Positions 44,318 through 55,587 are shown, counted from the first letter of the stretch. The stretch is DNA of 64,000 nt from Delphinus delphis (GCF_949987515.2 NC_082691.1:34780417-34844416); one strand, 5' to 3'. The notes: generated by a model not told the origin, from the sequence alone. A program made the numbers and translations.

Positions 44318-45095
44318 ATTGAGATGATCCTATGGTTTTTATTCTTCAGTTTGTTAATATGGTGTATCATAGTGATTGATTTGCGCATATTGAAGAATCC
44401 TTGCATCCCTGGGATAAATCCCACTTGATCATGGTGTATGATCCTTTTAATGTGCTGTTGGATTCTGTTTGCTAGTATTTTGTTGAGGATTTTTGCATCT
44501 ATGTTCATCAGGGATATTGGTCTCTAATTTTCTTTTTTTGTGATATCTTTTTCTGGTTTTGGTATCAGAGTGATGATGGCTTTGCAGAATGAATTTGGGA
44601 GTGTTCCTCCCACTGCAGTTTTTTGGAAGAGTTTGAGAAGGCTTGGTGTTAGCTCTTCTCTAAATGTTTGGTAGATTTTGCTGGTGGAATCACCTGGTCC
44701 TGGACTTTTGTTTGTTGGAAGATTTTTAATTACAGTTGCAATTTCATGACTTGTGATAGGTCTGCTTATATTTTCTAATTCTTCCTGGTTCAGTCTTGTA
44801 AAATTGTACCTTTCCAAGAATTTGTCCATTTCTTCGTGGTTGTCCATTTTATTGGCATATAATTGTTTATAGTAGTCTCTTAGAATCCTTTGTATTTCTG
44901 CGGTGTCAGTTGTGATTTCTCCTTTTTCATTTCTAATTTTATTGATTTGTGACCTCTCCCTTTTTTTCTTGTTGAGTCTGGCTAAGTGCTTATCAATTTT
45001 GTTTATCTTCTCAAAGAACCAGGTTTTAGTTTTATTGATCTTTCCTATTGTTTTCTTCATTTCTATTTCATTTATTTCTGCTCTGATCTTTATTT
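44318..45095 (-). pseudogene. L1-4 part 4: ORF2 reverse-transcriptase remnant
   Basis: Blocks at 44269-44508 ([20 protein letters not shown]) and 44524-45060 (178 aa, including [12 protein letters not shown], and fingers-domain sequence) cover the N-terminal half of the reverse transcriptase. The catalytic ADDM region and the endonuclease are absent. It ends at the junction near 45091-45097. Confidence 0.88.
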
Positions 45096-46265
45096 CCTCT
45101 TCATTTATTTGGTCTTATAGTTTTTTACCTTGGTCCTTCATCTGTGACATATTTTTTTGTCATCTCACTTTTTTTTTTTTTTGATGGGTGGGATTGTGTA
45201 CCTGTCTTACTGGTTGTTTGGCCTGAGGCTTCCAACACTGGAGTTTGTAGGCTGTTGGGTAGAGCTCGGTCTTGGCTCCAAGATGAGGACCTCCGGGAGA
45301 TGTTATTCCGATGATTATTCCCTGGGGTCTGAGATTCTCTGTTAGTCCAGTGGTTCGGACTCGGAGCTCCCACTGCAGGAGATTTGGCCTGACCCCCACT
45401 TTGTGAACCAAGATCCTGCAAGCTGCTCTGGCGACAAGAAAGAAAATGAACAATAACAAAGAGTAAGAAATAAAATTAGACTAGGAAACTAACAGGTATG
45501 TTAGAAAGAATATAAAAATAAAAATATAGATGAAACCATAACCAGAAGGTAAAACAGAACCCCAATAGTAAAAAAGAGAAGAAAAAAAAAAGGTGGAAAA
45601 GGCCTTGGCTGTGGAGGGCGGAGCCTAAACAGGGGTGGGGTTTGGATGGTGAGCAGGGCCTGTGCTTAGGACCCACAGGGCTGGAAAAGGCCCTGGAGGG
45701 TGTGGGAGGTGGGGCTTAAGCTCTAGGGAACAGAAGGGGCCCAGGCATGCCTCTGGTCTCAAAGGGCCAGGGACCCCACCTGGGAGCCCAGCAGGCTTCC
45801 CGGGGTCGAGTGGGTGGGGCAAAAGCCCTCTGTTCCTCTCTGGCCCCTCCGGTCCCAGAGGGCCCCTCCCACCTGCCTCTCCTGTTCTGCCCCAGCCTTC
45901 CTCCTACGTCCCCAGGACCAACACGGCCCCGAGGGGGCCTCTGAGGGCATAGGACCCGGCCCAGTGCAGGGCAGACTTCCCTGTCCGATTAGGCAGGGGA
46001 AACGCTCAGCGGGCTCCCCCCTAATCTGAGCCGCTGAGGGTCCCTCCAAGCGTGGGAACCCCTCCCGCATCTCAGCCACCCCTCAGGGGCGCTGGTCCTG
46101 TCCAGCCTCCACTTCTCCTCCCCACTTAGTCCCTCATGTGTTACTGGTTCACTTGGGGGTTCCTCCCATCTCCTTGTACTTCGAGGTCCCCCACCAGTGT
46201 CCAGCAGGTGCCCTAGTTGTGGGGAGACACGAACTAAGCGTCTTCCCATGCCGCCATCTTGATTG
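45096..46265 (-). promoter_or_regulatory. L1-4 5' UTR (divergent subtype)
   Basis: Begins in the ORF1 start region and passes through a diverged but recognisable L1 5' UTR to a GC-rich outer block (45590-46260). That block differs from the other copies and contains gggcgga (an Sp1-like GC box) at about 45,618 and the YY1-like terminus. ORFs up to 107 aa in it are GC-driven chance readings. Promoter activity is an inference from the family. Confidence 0.7.
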
Positions 46266-46314
46266 AGAGTGTGGCTTTTTTTGACAAAGAGTCCTGCATG
46301 TAAAATCTCCACTT

Positions 46315-46455
46315 ACCACCTATTGATTAGCGTTATAACCTTAGGCGAGCTATTTAAAATCTCTATGTCTGTGTTATCATGTGTAAAATGAAAATTGTAT
46401 AATCTAACTTGTGGAGTGGTTGTAGGGATTAATTGAAATGACATGCAAAATGCCT
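46315..46455 (+). mobile_element. MIR SINE relic
   Basis: The gttataaccttaggcgagc block followed by a tgtgtaaaatgaaaattg block and ggttgtagggattaa matches MIR. Confidence 0.7.
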
Positions 46456-47167
46456 GGTCAATTTTTGTTTCATTCTCAGGCCCAAATGTGTGTCATTGTG
46501 TACACTTCAATAGCTTTCATAACTCAATGGATCCTGCAGTAGTTCATGTTCATAATAATGACTGATGCTGGGTTGTTATAAAAATGTTAAAGCTATGTAC
46601 AATATATAGTACTTAAGAATTATGCTAATACGTAATTCATGTTAGAAAAACACATCAAAATGTTTAATGTTTAAATCATTGCTGGAATGGGCTACCTGTT
46701 CCATTTTTCTCTTTGGCACCTGACACCAGCCTCTGGGGACTTGTATCCACATTGTCCTTCTATGAATTCAGAAGGAGAACATGACTGTACATGAGCCTCA
46801 TATCTGCCATATGAGGGCTAAAGAAATAAGGACAGATTAGCAGTGTGCCCACATCACATCTGCAGATAATGGTGGTATTGTTAGTCACCAAAATTGTCAG
46901 CCCAGGAAAAGGAGAAGTAGTATAATTTTAGAGCAGAAAGGACCTTATTGGCATCACTCAGTATTATTCTGAACATTTTTATGTTCACGACTATGATCAA
47001 TAAATGCAAAAGGACATGCTGATTAAGTACATTTTCTTTGGAAAAAGAAAAAAATATTTAACTTACTGTGTTTAATCTCATGCTTGTTGAAGAAATATAG
47101 AAAGAATGTTCCTTCTTTTATATCTGGAGATGAAATTAGAGCTAAAAAGGAACTCAGTACTTACAAG
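46456..47167. other. No gene or nameable repeat seen
   Basis: No ORF above 60 aa and no repeat family I can support. Confidence 0.5.
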
Positions 47168-47710
47168 GTCAATACTAGTTGATATGTTTCCAAAAAAGTT
47201 CTTAACATTAGTGTACAAGAAAAATGTTTCAATATTTCATTGAGCAAAAATACACAAACTGCTCTCTTGGGAGCTGATCATCCTTGACTGAAAAAAATTC
47301 AAGGGTAGAATGGTCTGTACTCAGCTTTCCTGCTAACAGAAGGCCTTGAGATATGGGATATGACAGAAATATCACCAGTAGGAGTGCCTTTCTTTAGGTC
47401 CACCAGCTGGTGTACCTTACATAGGGCAGGCTTCTACCTCTTGCTGGAAATGTCACAGAGTAGGTGGTCAGGATATTTGACTCACTGTCTACTAAAAATG
47501 TCATGATGGGGTTATAAGAAAAGTTATTGTGTGGTGAGAACTAAACAATGTCAATGCTAGTTTTTACATTTCTAAAAATGTTCTCAAAATCAATGCAGAA
47601 GAAGAAAGCTTCAGTATTTCACTGAGCAAAAAATATATACTGCTTATTCAGGGATTTGATCATCCTTGACTAGGGGAAATATTTCTGGGGAAAAATTGTT
47701 TACTTACTCT
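47168..47710. repeat. Diverged direct duplication, period 382 bp
   Basis: gtcaatactag (47168) is echoed by gtcaatgctag (47550), and gatcatccttgac (47276) by the same string at 47658. Both offsets are exactly 382. Between them, ttcaatatttcattgagcaaaa is echoed by ttcagtatttcactgagcaaaa. The constant offset points to a local tandem duplication that has since diverged. No repeat family is recognised. Confidence 0.75.
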
Positions 47711-48132
47711 AGGAGTCTCTTGTTTCCAACAGTTGTGGAGACAATGTGAGGCTGAGCAGATACAGGATCAATTAATCACTGGCCACAGTTCCCGCTTTCA
47801 GGCATTTCAAGTTCATTACCCTGCCATGTCCTATGAAGTAAGTAGGAACACCAGCCTCTCTGATTTCCCTGCAATTACCTATCCATATGGGTTTATAACA
47901 AATCACATTCTTTGTAGTTAGTGTTTGTGAATTAGACTTCTGATGAGGCTGCCAGAAGAGAAGAAGTCTGAAGATTTAAACCAAATAACAAAAGCCTCGG
48001 AGTATGTTATCTCTCCATCTCTCTTTGTTCATAATGCCTGGGTCCAGTGTGGTCTTGAGTATGGAATTATCCTGGCATGTAGTGAGCTTCACTGAGTCAT
48101 TAATCTTGATCCTTCCCAAATCTACCTTTGGG
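47711..48132. other. No gene or nameable repeat seen
   Basis: Possible tail of the second duplication unit, then unassigned sequence. ORFs of 62-63 aa only. Confidence 0.45.
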
Positions 48133-48855
48133 AGTATTCATTCAACCAACATTTATTTAATACATAGTTTGTACCAAGCCCTAATTTGCATGTAGTATAG
48201 AAATTCTAAAAAAGAAAAGAAAAAGACACAAGGAGATAATGGTTTGTTGAGGAGGAGAGACAGGCTTATAAGGAAACAATTATAATAAAACAGTTATTTA
48301 CCTCGGTTCAGAATTCTGAGGAAACCCAGAGTAAATGGAATGTTGGGCAAGTTTCCACTGGAGAGGTAATGAAATTGCTGGATCTTGAAGATGAGAAGGA
48401 ATTTGTCAGCCAGCAAAGGTGATATGCAAGTTACATTAAAGAGCTTGGAGCACTCAATGAACAGAAAATAGGAGAGAGGTCAGTGCACATTGGAAGCAAG
48501 ATCTGTGGTTTGGGAGTGTGAGGTTAGTTGATGAAGAACAGAGGCAGGAAAGGGATATTCAGATCATGTCATGAAGGTTCTGAATTCCACAGTATGTGTA
48601 TGAGACTTTATTGTATTGGCAGCAAGGAAGCCACTGAAGTTCTGAAGCCGAGAAATGCTATGATCAAACCTCTTCTTCAGAAACAACCCTCAGGTTCATA
48701 GGAGCGTAGGCTGGAGGTGGGGAGGAACCTGACCAAGAACATGGGTTAGGAGGCTATCACAGTGTCCCCATGGGAGTTGATGGAAATCTGGTAATTGGCT
48801 GCTTAGAATACTGAATTGGCAGGACCTGGTGACTAAGGAAGAAGAAGATATATTC
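48133..48855 (-). mobile_element. L2 LINE relic
   Basis: The left end, tattcattcaaccaacatt followed by tatttaatac, is the antisense L2 3' end. Further blocks, such as gaagccactgaag and ggttaggaggctatcaca, follow the antisense L2 order. Confidence 0.65.
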
Positions 48856-48859
48856 TTAC

Positions 48860-49060
48860 ATTCATTCAGTAATTATTCATAGAACTCCTATTCTGTGCCA
48901 GACTCTGTTATAGGTGCTGGAGATACTGAAGTAAAGAAAGACAGTCTCTGCTCTCACAGATTTACATTCTATTGAGAGAGACAAAAATAAAGGAGTCCTC
49001 TAATATACATCATCACATCATATCATGTGATATTAAGTGCCATGAAGAAAAATAAAGCAT
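48860..49060 (-). mobile_element. L2 LINE relic (second copy)
   Basis: A new antisense L2 3' end: attcattcagtaattattc, ctattctgtgccagac, ataggtgctggagatac and attaagtgccatgaag. Confidence 0.7.
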
Positions 49061-49400
49061 GTAGTGGAAATGATGTTATGTGACTTCTGAGCTTGAAGCT
49101 TCTGCTTTTGACCTATGGAATGCTCCCAGAGATGGCCATGTCGGGAAGCCAGTGTAGCAGATGTGAAGATCAGAGGACGAGGAGATCCTGGGCACTCCAG
49201 CCAATAGCCAGTATTATCTGCCAGAGTGAGGAACATTGTAACTGAACTTTCTGCTGAAAGCAGCTTCATGAGTGAGTTCAGAAGAAATCAGCAAAGGAAC
49301 TGCCAACCAACCCACAGAGTCATGAGAAATCATAGATCTTTGTTGCTTTCAGGCACTAAATTTTGGAGAGTTTTATTACTCAGGAATAGATAGAAAAAAT
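49061..49400 (+). mobile_element. MLT1-type LTR relic
   Basis: Diverged MaLR LTR-like blocks: gtgacttctgagcttgaag, gaatgctcccagagatgg, then cccacagagtcatgagaaat and a final gcactaaattttggag. The order fits MLT1 but divergence is high. Confidence 0.5.
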
Positions 49401-49560
49401 GAAGGAGAAGAAGAGAGAGGTAGTATTCAAGAATGATTTCTGGATCACTGACAGAGTGATAGTCTGGCCAAGTAGTGCAATTAGCTAAGAAAGGCCTAAC
49501 TTGAAGAAAAGGAAATTCAGTGTTGCCCCAGGATGGAAAGTCTTTGGCCATTTCAGATGG
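49401..49560 (-). mobile_element. Possible L2 continuation
   Basis: Blocks such as caagaatgatttctgg may continue the antisense L2 after the MLT1 insertion. Weak. Confidence 0.35.
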
Positions 49561-49690
49561 CGGCAAAGTTTAGTTAGTATCCTTTGGTATTGAAAGGACA
49601 GATTTAACTAGAACACGGTTTTTCCTTTAACAAATTGAAAAAGTAAAGTCCTCAGTGAGATAGCTCATTGGTTCAAATGCAGTTTTAATT

Positions 49691-49734
49691 AAAGAGTAAT
49701 CACTAATCAGTCATTAAAGAGTAATCACTAATCA
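49691..49734. repeat. 25-bp tandem duplication
   Basis: The aaagagtaatcactaatca unit occurs at 49691-49709 and again at 49716-49734, identical over 19 bases. This is a recent small duplication. Confidence 0.9.
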
Positions 49735-50429
49735 ATATGTAGCTATAATTGTTCATCAGAACTTTTCATATTTTGCTTTGTGTTGTTTTGTTTAAGTAGG
49801 AGGACAGGGAAAGTAAGGAGAACAACAAGGCTTCTGAAATGGGTAGAAATGAGTAAGGAGACTAATACCAAGAGGAGAAAGGATGGAAACAGTGGAACCT
49901 GGGGAAAGGATGAAGTTTGCCTTTGTTAACTTTCATGCACTAGTATAAAAGGCAGTTGACTGCAGAACAATGTTTTGTCATTAAGTCTGCTTTGGCATGA
50001 TTGATGAAAAATTTTTAAAACACAGATTGAATTTTCATAAAGTTGCCTTCATTCTTTGAACTATATTAATCCTAGAATTACTATCGTGCGTTTTTTAAAG
50101 TGAGAAGAACCTGTGTGTTTTTCTGGGTTACAATATACCATGGACCATAGATGAATGAAAAAAAGTCTTTGCCAAATTCTTAATTGTTTTTCAGAGATTT
50201 AATCTAGTACATTAATATTAGTTGTGACATAGCTGTAGTCATTTGTTTTAGATACCAATAAGGATGTTTCACCCTTTTATTAGCAACAAAAGTCACAAAA
50301 ATGGCTTGTAATGCATGTTTCCTCAATCATGCAGATTTAGTAAAGAGAGGATCATTTTATAAATGTTACAATTCTATTATGAATAGAACATGTGAACTTC
50401 AAGGAGAGAAAAAAATAATCTTGGCTTAT
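49735..50429. other. No gene or nameable repeat seen
   Basis: AT-rich sequence. The 61-aa ORF at 50301-50486 has no domain. Confidence 0.5.
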
Positions 50430-50720
50430 TCATCTACGCTCATCTTTATATGCCTGACATTACCTAGTACAGAGCCACATACATAGAATGAGATCAGTGA
50501 ATCAGCTTAAGTCACACATTTTGTTAGCTTATAGCACTTGTAACTGTTGTAATTGTCATGTTAAATGTGAGGATTGCTGTTTAGTGCCTAAGTCTCCAAT
50601 GGGCTGAGAGCTTCATTAGGGTACATATGGTGTTTGTCTAGCTCAGTAATGTTTTCCCAGGATGAGCACAGTATATGAGCTGGAATATGGTTGCTGCCCA
50701 GTAAGACGAAAGAATAAAGA
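50430..50720 (+). mobile_element. Possible L2 3' end relics
   Basis: Two weak L2-like stretches, at 50430-50500 (cctagtacagagccacatac) and 50590-50720 (gctgagagcttcattagggt, gatgagcacagtatatg). Confidence 0.4.
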
Positions 50721-50910
50721 AACACAGCTTCAGTGTATCATCCATTTAGAGAAGGAAAGACCTCTCTCTCTCCACAGATAGAAAACTTCCTCCTACAACC
50801 TTTCCTTCACAGTGACAGTGTTGGCTACCACATCTTTCTGTTATTCAATAGCTGAGTTCTGGAAAAGTTTGAGGATTCTACTGTTCCTAGGCCTTTCAAG
50901 GATATAAAAT

Positions 50911-51086
50911 AGGGTTGCCTGATAAAATACAGGATACCCAGTGAAATCTGAATTTCAGAAAAACAATGAATAAGTATACTAAGAAATATAATTACGTTCC
51001 ATTTTAATTTTTTAAAAATGGTGTTTATCTGAAATTCAAATTTCACTGGATGTCCTGTATTTTCATCTGCTAAAGCTGGCAACCCG
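50911..51086. mobile_element. Palindromic MITE-like DNA transposon relic
   Basis: The left end agggttgcctgataaaatac is the inverted partner of the right end (taaagctggcaaccc). Inner arms also pair: gtgaaatctgaatttcag against ctgaaattcaaatttcac. The whole element is about 176 bp and non-coding. It fits a mammalian MITE of the MER53-like kind, but I am not sure of the name. The locus is flanked by tataaa on both sides. Confidence 0.75.
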
Positions 51087-51704
51087 AGTATAAAGCTTTC
51101 TGTATAGGACTAGGAAGGCTCTGTCTGTCCTGGAAGGTTATCTCTGAGTTCCGGGCTTTGTTCCTGATTAGGAATTCTGCTACCTCTTCACAGAGTTACA
51201 TGCAATGCAAAATCATGGAGCAGGAGAAGTTGAGCCTCACAGACTCCAGTTACCTTCCTACATGGGTCCTTTTCTTGGAGGAGCCAGGAAGAGACCTTAC
51301 TTGCATGTTATTTCCTTCTTGGATATATTTGGTCTCATAAAATATTACCTCAGAAAGTCATTCCTACTGAAATGTAAATAACTTATAAGGTTAATGTGTT
51401 ATTTCTGTTGGGGCATTTATACTGTAAATAAGTGCCATCAAAATAATTAATAAAAATTGATTTTGAATTGAGGAATTTTAGAATTTCTTTGTTATAGTAT
51501 GTGGTTTTAGAGGTAAACATTGTTTTGTTCTCTTGAAATTAAGCATTTGGTGTTTGACGACTATAACTTCTCAGGCATGTACATGTAAATATGGGTTTTA
51601 GGCTCCAGAATGCTGGGGGATTGTTAGGGGAAAGGAGTTAACTCTAAATTATTCAAAGCTTTTCATCCCGTGACCACAGAGGAAAAACAGACTAACTTAA
51701 AAAT
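51087..51704. other. No gene or nameable repeat seen
   Basis: A 60-aa ORF only. Confidence 0.5.
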
Positions 51705-51950
51705 AAACACTTTTATGGAGTGCCTTCTTTTTGTTAGAGTTCCTTCTGCTAAGTGTTCTTACATGTCATTCTTGGAAAAAGCCCTGTGAAGAGGACCATA
51801 TTATGTCCAGGTTTTAGATGAAGCATCCGGAGTTCAGAGAGGTTAAGTGACTTGCCCCAAGCCAGAGAGATGGTAAATGGCAGAGCTGTGATTCAAGCTC
51901 AGGGTTTTTTGACTTTGAGGCTAGTGATCTTTCTGTCACACCACAGTGAC
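51705..51950 (-). mobile_element. MIR SINE relic, well preserved
   Basis: The full antisense MIR order is visible: ttttagatgaagcatccgg, agagaggttaagtgacttgc, ggcagagctgtgattcaag and a final ctgtcacaccacag. Confidence 0.85.
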
Positions 51951-52989
51951 CACCCATTCCCACGGATCCTTTTTGGGAAGCTTCAGAACCCTCCTGAAGC
52001 TGTTTAGAGTGTGGGCCTAGGTTGTTGGGTACTAAATGCCCTGTGGTTAAATGACTTTTGATTGCAAAGTTTTGGGAATAAGTAAAAATGCCAGATTACT
52101 TGTGTCAGAGATGGGAAAATGATTCAGACTCATATGCTGTTGGGCAACTAAATTCAGTTGCAAGATTTTTTTTCAAGAAGTTGGAATGCTCTTTATCCGT
52201 GAGTAAAGCCACGGTGGAGGGTAAAGGGATCATAACACCACCACTGAGATACATTTCCAAGGCTATTGGGCAGTAAAGGGGAAATGAAGCAAAATTGTGA
52301 TGTAAGGGAACTTCGTCTTTGGTGTCCTTTCACTGACCCTTTAAGGGAACTTCTTTCTTCTTCCTGAGCCCTGTAGTGCCTGGCTAACAATCTGAAAGTT
52401 TGTTCTACTGTTGTGTTAGCTCAGTATAGACCCTCTCCTTGGGATATGAGAATTTTAATGTGGGTAAATGAAAAAAAAATAAAGATTGAATCTCTACATG
52501 TTAGCATCCTAGTAGGTCAATCAGGAGGTTTTTGTGGGGTGGGAATCTACTGGAAGCCTTCTTTGCAGGTAGTACTAGAGAAGAGTGACATAAATTAGAA
52601 TTAGACACTTAAATATTAAGTGTTGGTTGGTTAGTATTATTCAATTAGTAAGTTAAAGGCAGGACTTAAAGGCCATGGCTTGAAGGTTTTATAAATATGA
52701 TGAGAATCAACAGCAAATTTAAAAATATGAATTTAAATGCTATGAACAGTTGATGAGTATTGGCATAAATATTTGGTCTGCAGAAAATAAAAACAAGACA
52801 TAATTTCCTATATAAAGTAGGAATTTTGGAGATTTGGCTTGATCTCCTTTATCTTTATGAAAAAAACAACTAAGGAAAGATAAAAATGAATAGGATTTGG
52901 TGCAGAAAGAATTAATGGGGCATTTTAATGTTGAATTTCTTGATAGAAAATTGTCTGGAGATACTGGAATTTGTTATTTAGCCATCACT
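51951..52989. other. No gene or nameable repeat seen
   Basis: ORFs of 61-65 aa only, without domains. Confidence 0.5.
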
Positions 52990-53215
52990 TTTATGAGGAA
53001 GTGGTGTGATACAGTAGAAACAGCCTAGTTGTGGAATCAGACAGACCTGCCTGTTGTTTTGACTTTATGTCAATTATTTTATCTTTTTGAACCTCAGTTT
53101 CCTCCTCTGTAAAATGAAAACAGTAATACATAACTGAGTTATTCTAAGAATATTCTAAGAACTAAATGAGATATTATTTATAAAATACCTAGTAAATGAA
53201 TATTTAGGACTTCAG
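52990..53215 (+). mobile_element. MIR SINE relic, well preserved
   Basis: Sense MIR: gtagaaacagcctagttgtg, gaatcagacagacctgc, aacctcagtttcctcctctg, taaaatgaaaacag and actaaatgagat. Confidence 0.85.
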
Positions 53216-53959
53216 TGATACTCTTAGTTTCTAGATCAAAACCATGCCTTCTAGTAGTGAAAAGACAATAAAAAGCCTAGGAGATTAAGAACAATGTGCA
53301 CACAGAGTTAAAAAGACAGAACTGAGCTTTCAAATGGAGAAGAGCTTTTAACCTTAATTTGGTCACACTATGCTTTCACATTGAATTAGGAAATAAGCAT
53401 ATCGATAGGCATATTCTTCTTATGTATTTAAGAGGAATAAATTACGTGGATTTTAAGTCAATAACCAATAGACCAAGCTGTTTATATTCCCAAATTTGAA
53501 CTCCCCACATAAATTTTAATTCCTCAAGTTCAGCAAATATGTATAATTATATATATTTGATACTGTTTTATATATATACTAATATACAAAAGTATGTCTA
53601 TCTAGATAGATAGCTGATAAAGTAAATACACCTCATTAAGCATGCTCTTACTGTCAGCAGGGATTCATGAAGTATTAATAGCAATAATGATAACCTCTTT
53701 CTTGAATGGAATAAACCCTTTTGGAATTGAAAACTTTGCCAGGGTCCTAATACTTAAAATTCTATAAATGCAAATAAAATGAATGTGGCAGGAGGAAGGG
53801 ACTGCACTTGATATACTTGACTAAGAGTACATGGCAAAATATTACAATTAGTGAAATGTGTAGCAAGATATTAGGAACCACTGAACTTGAACTATCTTCA
53901 TAGATAGTTTCTAGCTGTTTAAATCTTCTGTTTTAGAAGGAACAGCCAGTAGGCTGGAT
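53216..53959. other. AT-rich stretch with TA-rich microsatellite
   Basis: No gene seen. An imperfect TA/GATA-rich stretch lies at about 53,538-53,620 (tatatata, then tctagatagatag). Confidence 0.55.
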
Positions 53960-54830
53960 AAGAGCACGATAAGAATTGAAGGCATGATTATGTAACAATT
54001 TTAGGCTATTTTGAGAACTTTGCCTTTTGCTCATGATCTGACATGTTTAAAAGTTTTTTGGGCACTGTGTTGAGAATAGACTGTAGGGAACAAGGACTGA
54101 AGCAGAAAATATAGTTAGGAGGCTCTTCCAATAATCAGGTGAGCAATGATGGAAACTTAGACCAGGTATCACTTGAGGTTGTAACAGATCCTGAATTTAT
54201 TTTACAGATAGAGCCAAGAGCATTTCTTAGTGGATTGAATGGGAGAGAGTAAAAGAGGAATCAAGGATAACTACAGATTTCTGCCTTGATTAACTCAACA
54301 AAAATATTGCCAATGAAATGGGGATGTCTGTGGAGGAGCAGGGTTTTGAAGGAAGGATTTGAGGAATAAGGAGTTTGGTTTTAGTCATGTTAAGTTTGAG
54401 ATGGTTATTAAAATATCAACTGGGAAGTCAAGAGACAGATGGATAAATAAATCTGGGGTTCAAGAACTTGAGAACAGAATTTAAAATTGTCATTGAAACA
54501 AGCCATGAAACTGAATGAAATCACACAAAGAATGGGAAAAGTTCTTAGGGAGTGAATCTTTGGGTTCTCCAGCATTAAGAACCTGAGAAGATTAGGAGGG
54601 GCCCCCAAAGGAGATTGTAAAGAAGTGGCCAGTGAGGAAAGAGAAGATTCAAGATTTGTATCCTAGAAACCAGGTGAAAAATGTATTTTAAAAATCAGAG
54701 AGAGATAAACTATGTCAAGTTTTACTGGTTGGAGGGAATGAGGACTATAAATTATTCAGTTAAGCAATGTGGAAATCATTGTTCACCTTGATGAGTTATT
54801 TCAGTGTAGGGAATAGAGACAAACAGCCTT
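53960..54830 (-). mobile_element. Long L2 LINE relic
   Basis: Antisense L2-like order over about 870 bp: gttgagaatagactgtaggg, ggaggctcttccaataatc, catgttaagtttgagatgg, gaagtggccagtgaggaaag, aactatgtcaagttttactg and gcaatgtggaaatcattgtt. Confidence 0.65.
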
Positions 54831-55449
54831 GTCCTTAACCTTTGCAGGGTCCACAACAAAACTACAGCTTGAGGTCCATGCACCATATATCTACATTTTA
54901 AAAATTAAAAATCAAGATAGCAAATAGCAGATATCTTGTGACCGCAAGACAAACAGCAAAAGAAAAAGGCCAAGAAAATAGCAGAAATATTGGCCCTGAT
55001 ACAGTCTAACCACTTAACCAATGCCAGCAATCACCCTCACACACCCAAGCTTGGCAAGGGAAAAGAAGGACCAGTCTCCCATCTTCCCATCCTCATACTG
55101 GGAAACATTCAGGGGCCTGACAATCTCTGGAACATGCAGTGTAGGTCTACACTCTTCCTTTCCTTAGAGTGCAAGCATTGAGAACAGCCTTGTCAGTGGG
55201 ACAATACATAAGCTGCTTAACTTTGGGGGTGTCAGGTGGCACATGAGTCTTCTGGGAACAGAGCTGCCTTGAGGTTCATAATATGGAGGAAGCCATGAGT
55301 CCTGTGGGGGGCCAAGCTGGGGTGCAGCCCCTCCTGCTGAGAGAAAGGGGATCCCCAGTCTCAGATACTTTGTTCTCTAGAGTGAGCTTCTAGTCATTTT
55401 GGGGCAATCCTGATCTTGCACTATGAGATTTTCTGTTACTTGCAGCTGA
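54831..55449. other. No gene or nameable repeat seen
   Basis: A 63-aa ORF at 54990-55181 only. Confidence 0.5.
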
Positions 55450-55510
55450 ATAAATTCTAACTGCTTTATAGGCATTTAATAAATATTCCTTAAATGACTG
55501 AATGATTAAG
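55450..55510 (+). mobile_element. L2 3' end fragment
   Basis: ggcatttaataaatattcct then taaatgactgaatga matches the end of L2. Confidence 0.5.
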
Positions 55511-55587
55511 GAAACATTACTATGATATGGTAATACAGCCATTAATAATGGTGAATCAGAGCTCTAAAAATGATGTTTGTTATGATG

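Larger units (their letters stand above)
42847..46265 (-). mobile_element. Rearranged LINE-1 insertion (L1-4) with 17-bp TSD
   Basis: The outer ends are those of one antisense L1: 3' UTR at the left, and a 5' UTR ending in a YY1-like motif (gccgccatcttg, 46250-46261) at the right. Matching flanks agagtgtggcttttttt start at 42830 and 46266. Inside, four parts are not colinear: 42847-43577 (minus L1 3' end), 43578-44317 (plus-strand L1 tail and old L1), 44318-45095 (minus ORF2), and 45096-46265 (minus ORF1 start and 5' UTR). The ORF1 body and ORF2 endonuclease are missing. The perfect TSD implies one original integration, so the rearrangement happened during it or afterwards. Confidence 0.85.

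Noticed and set aside
45662..46312. Several 65-107-aa Pro/Gly-rich ORFs on both strands
   Set aside because: They lie in the GC-rich L1-4 5' UTR, where stops are rare. No conserved motif.
47168..47710. Possible CRISPR-like direct repeats
   Set aside because: Only two diverged copies with a 382-bp period, in a mammalian genome. It is a duplication, not an array.
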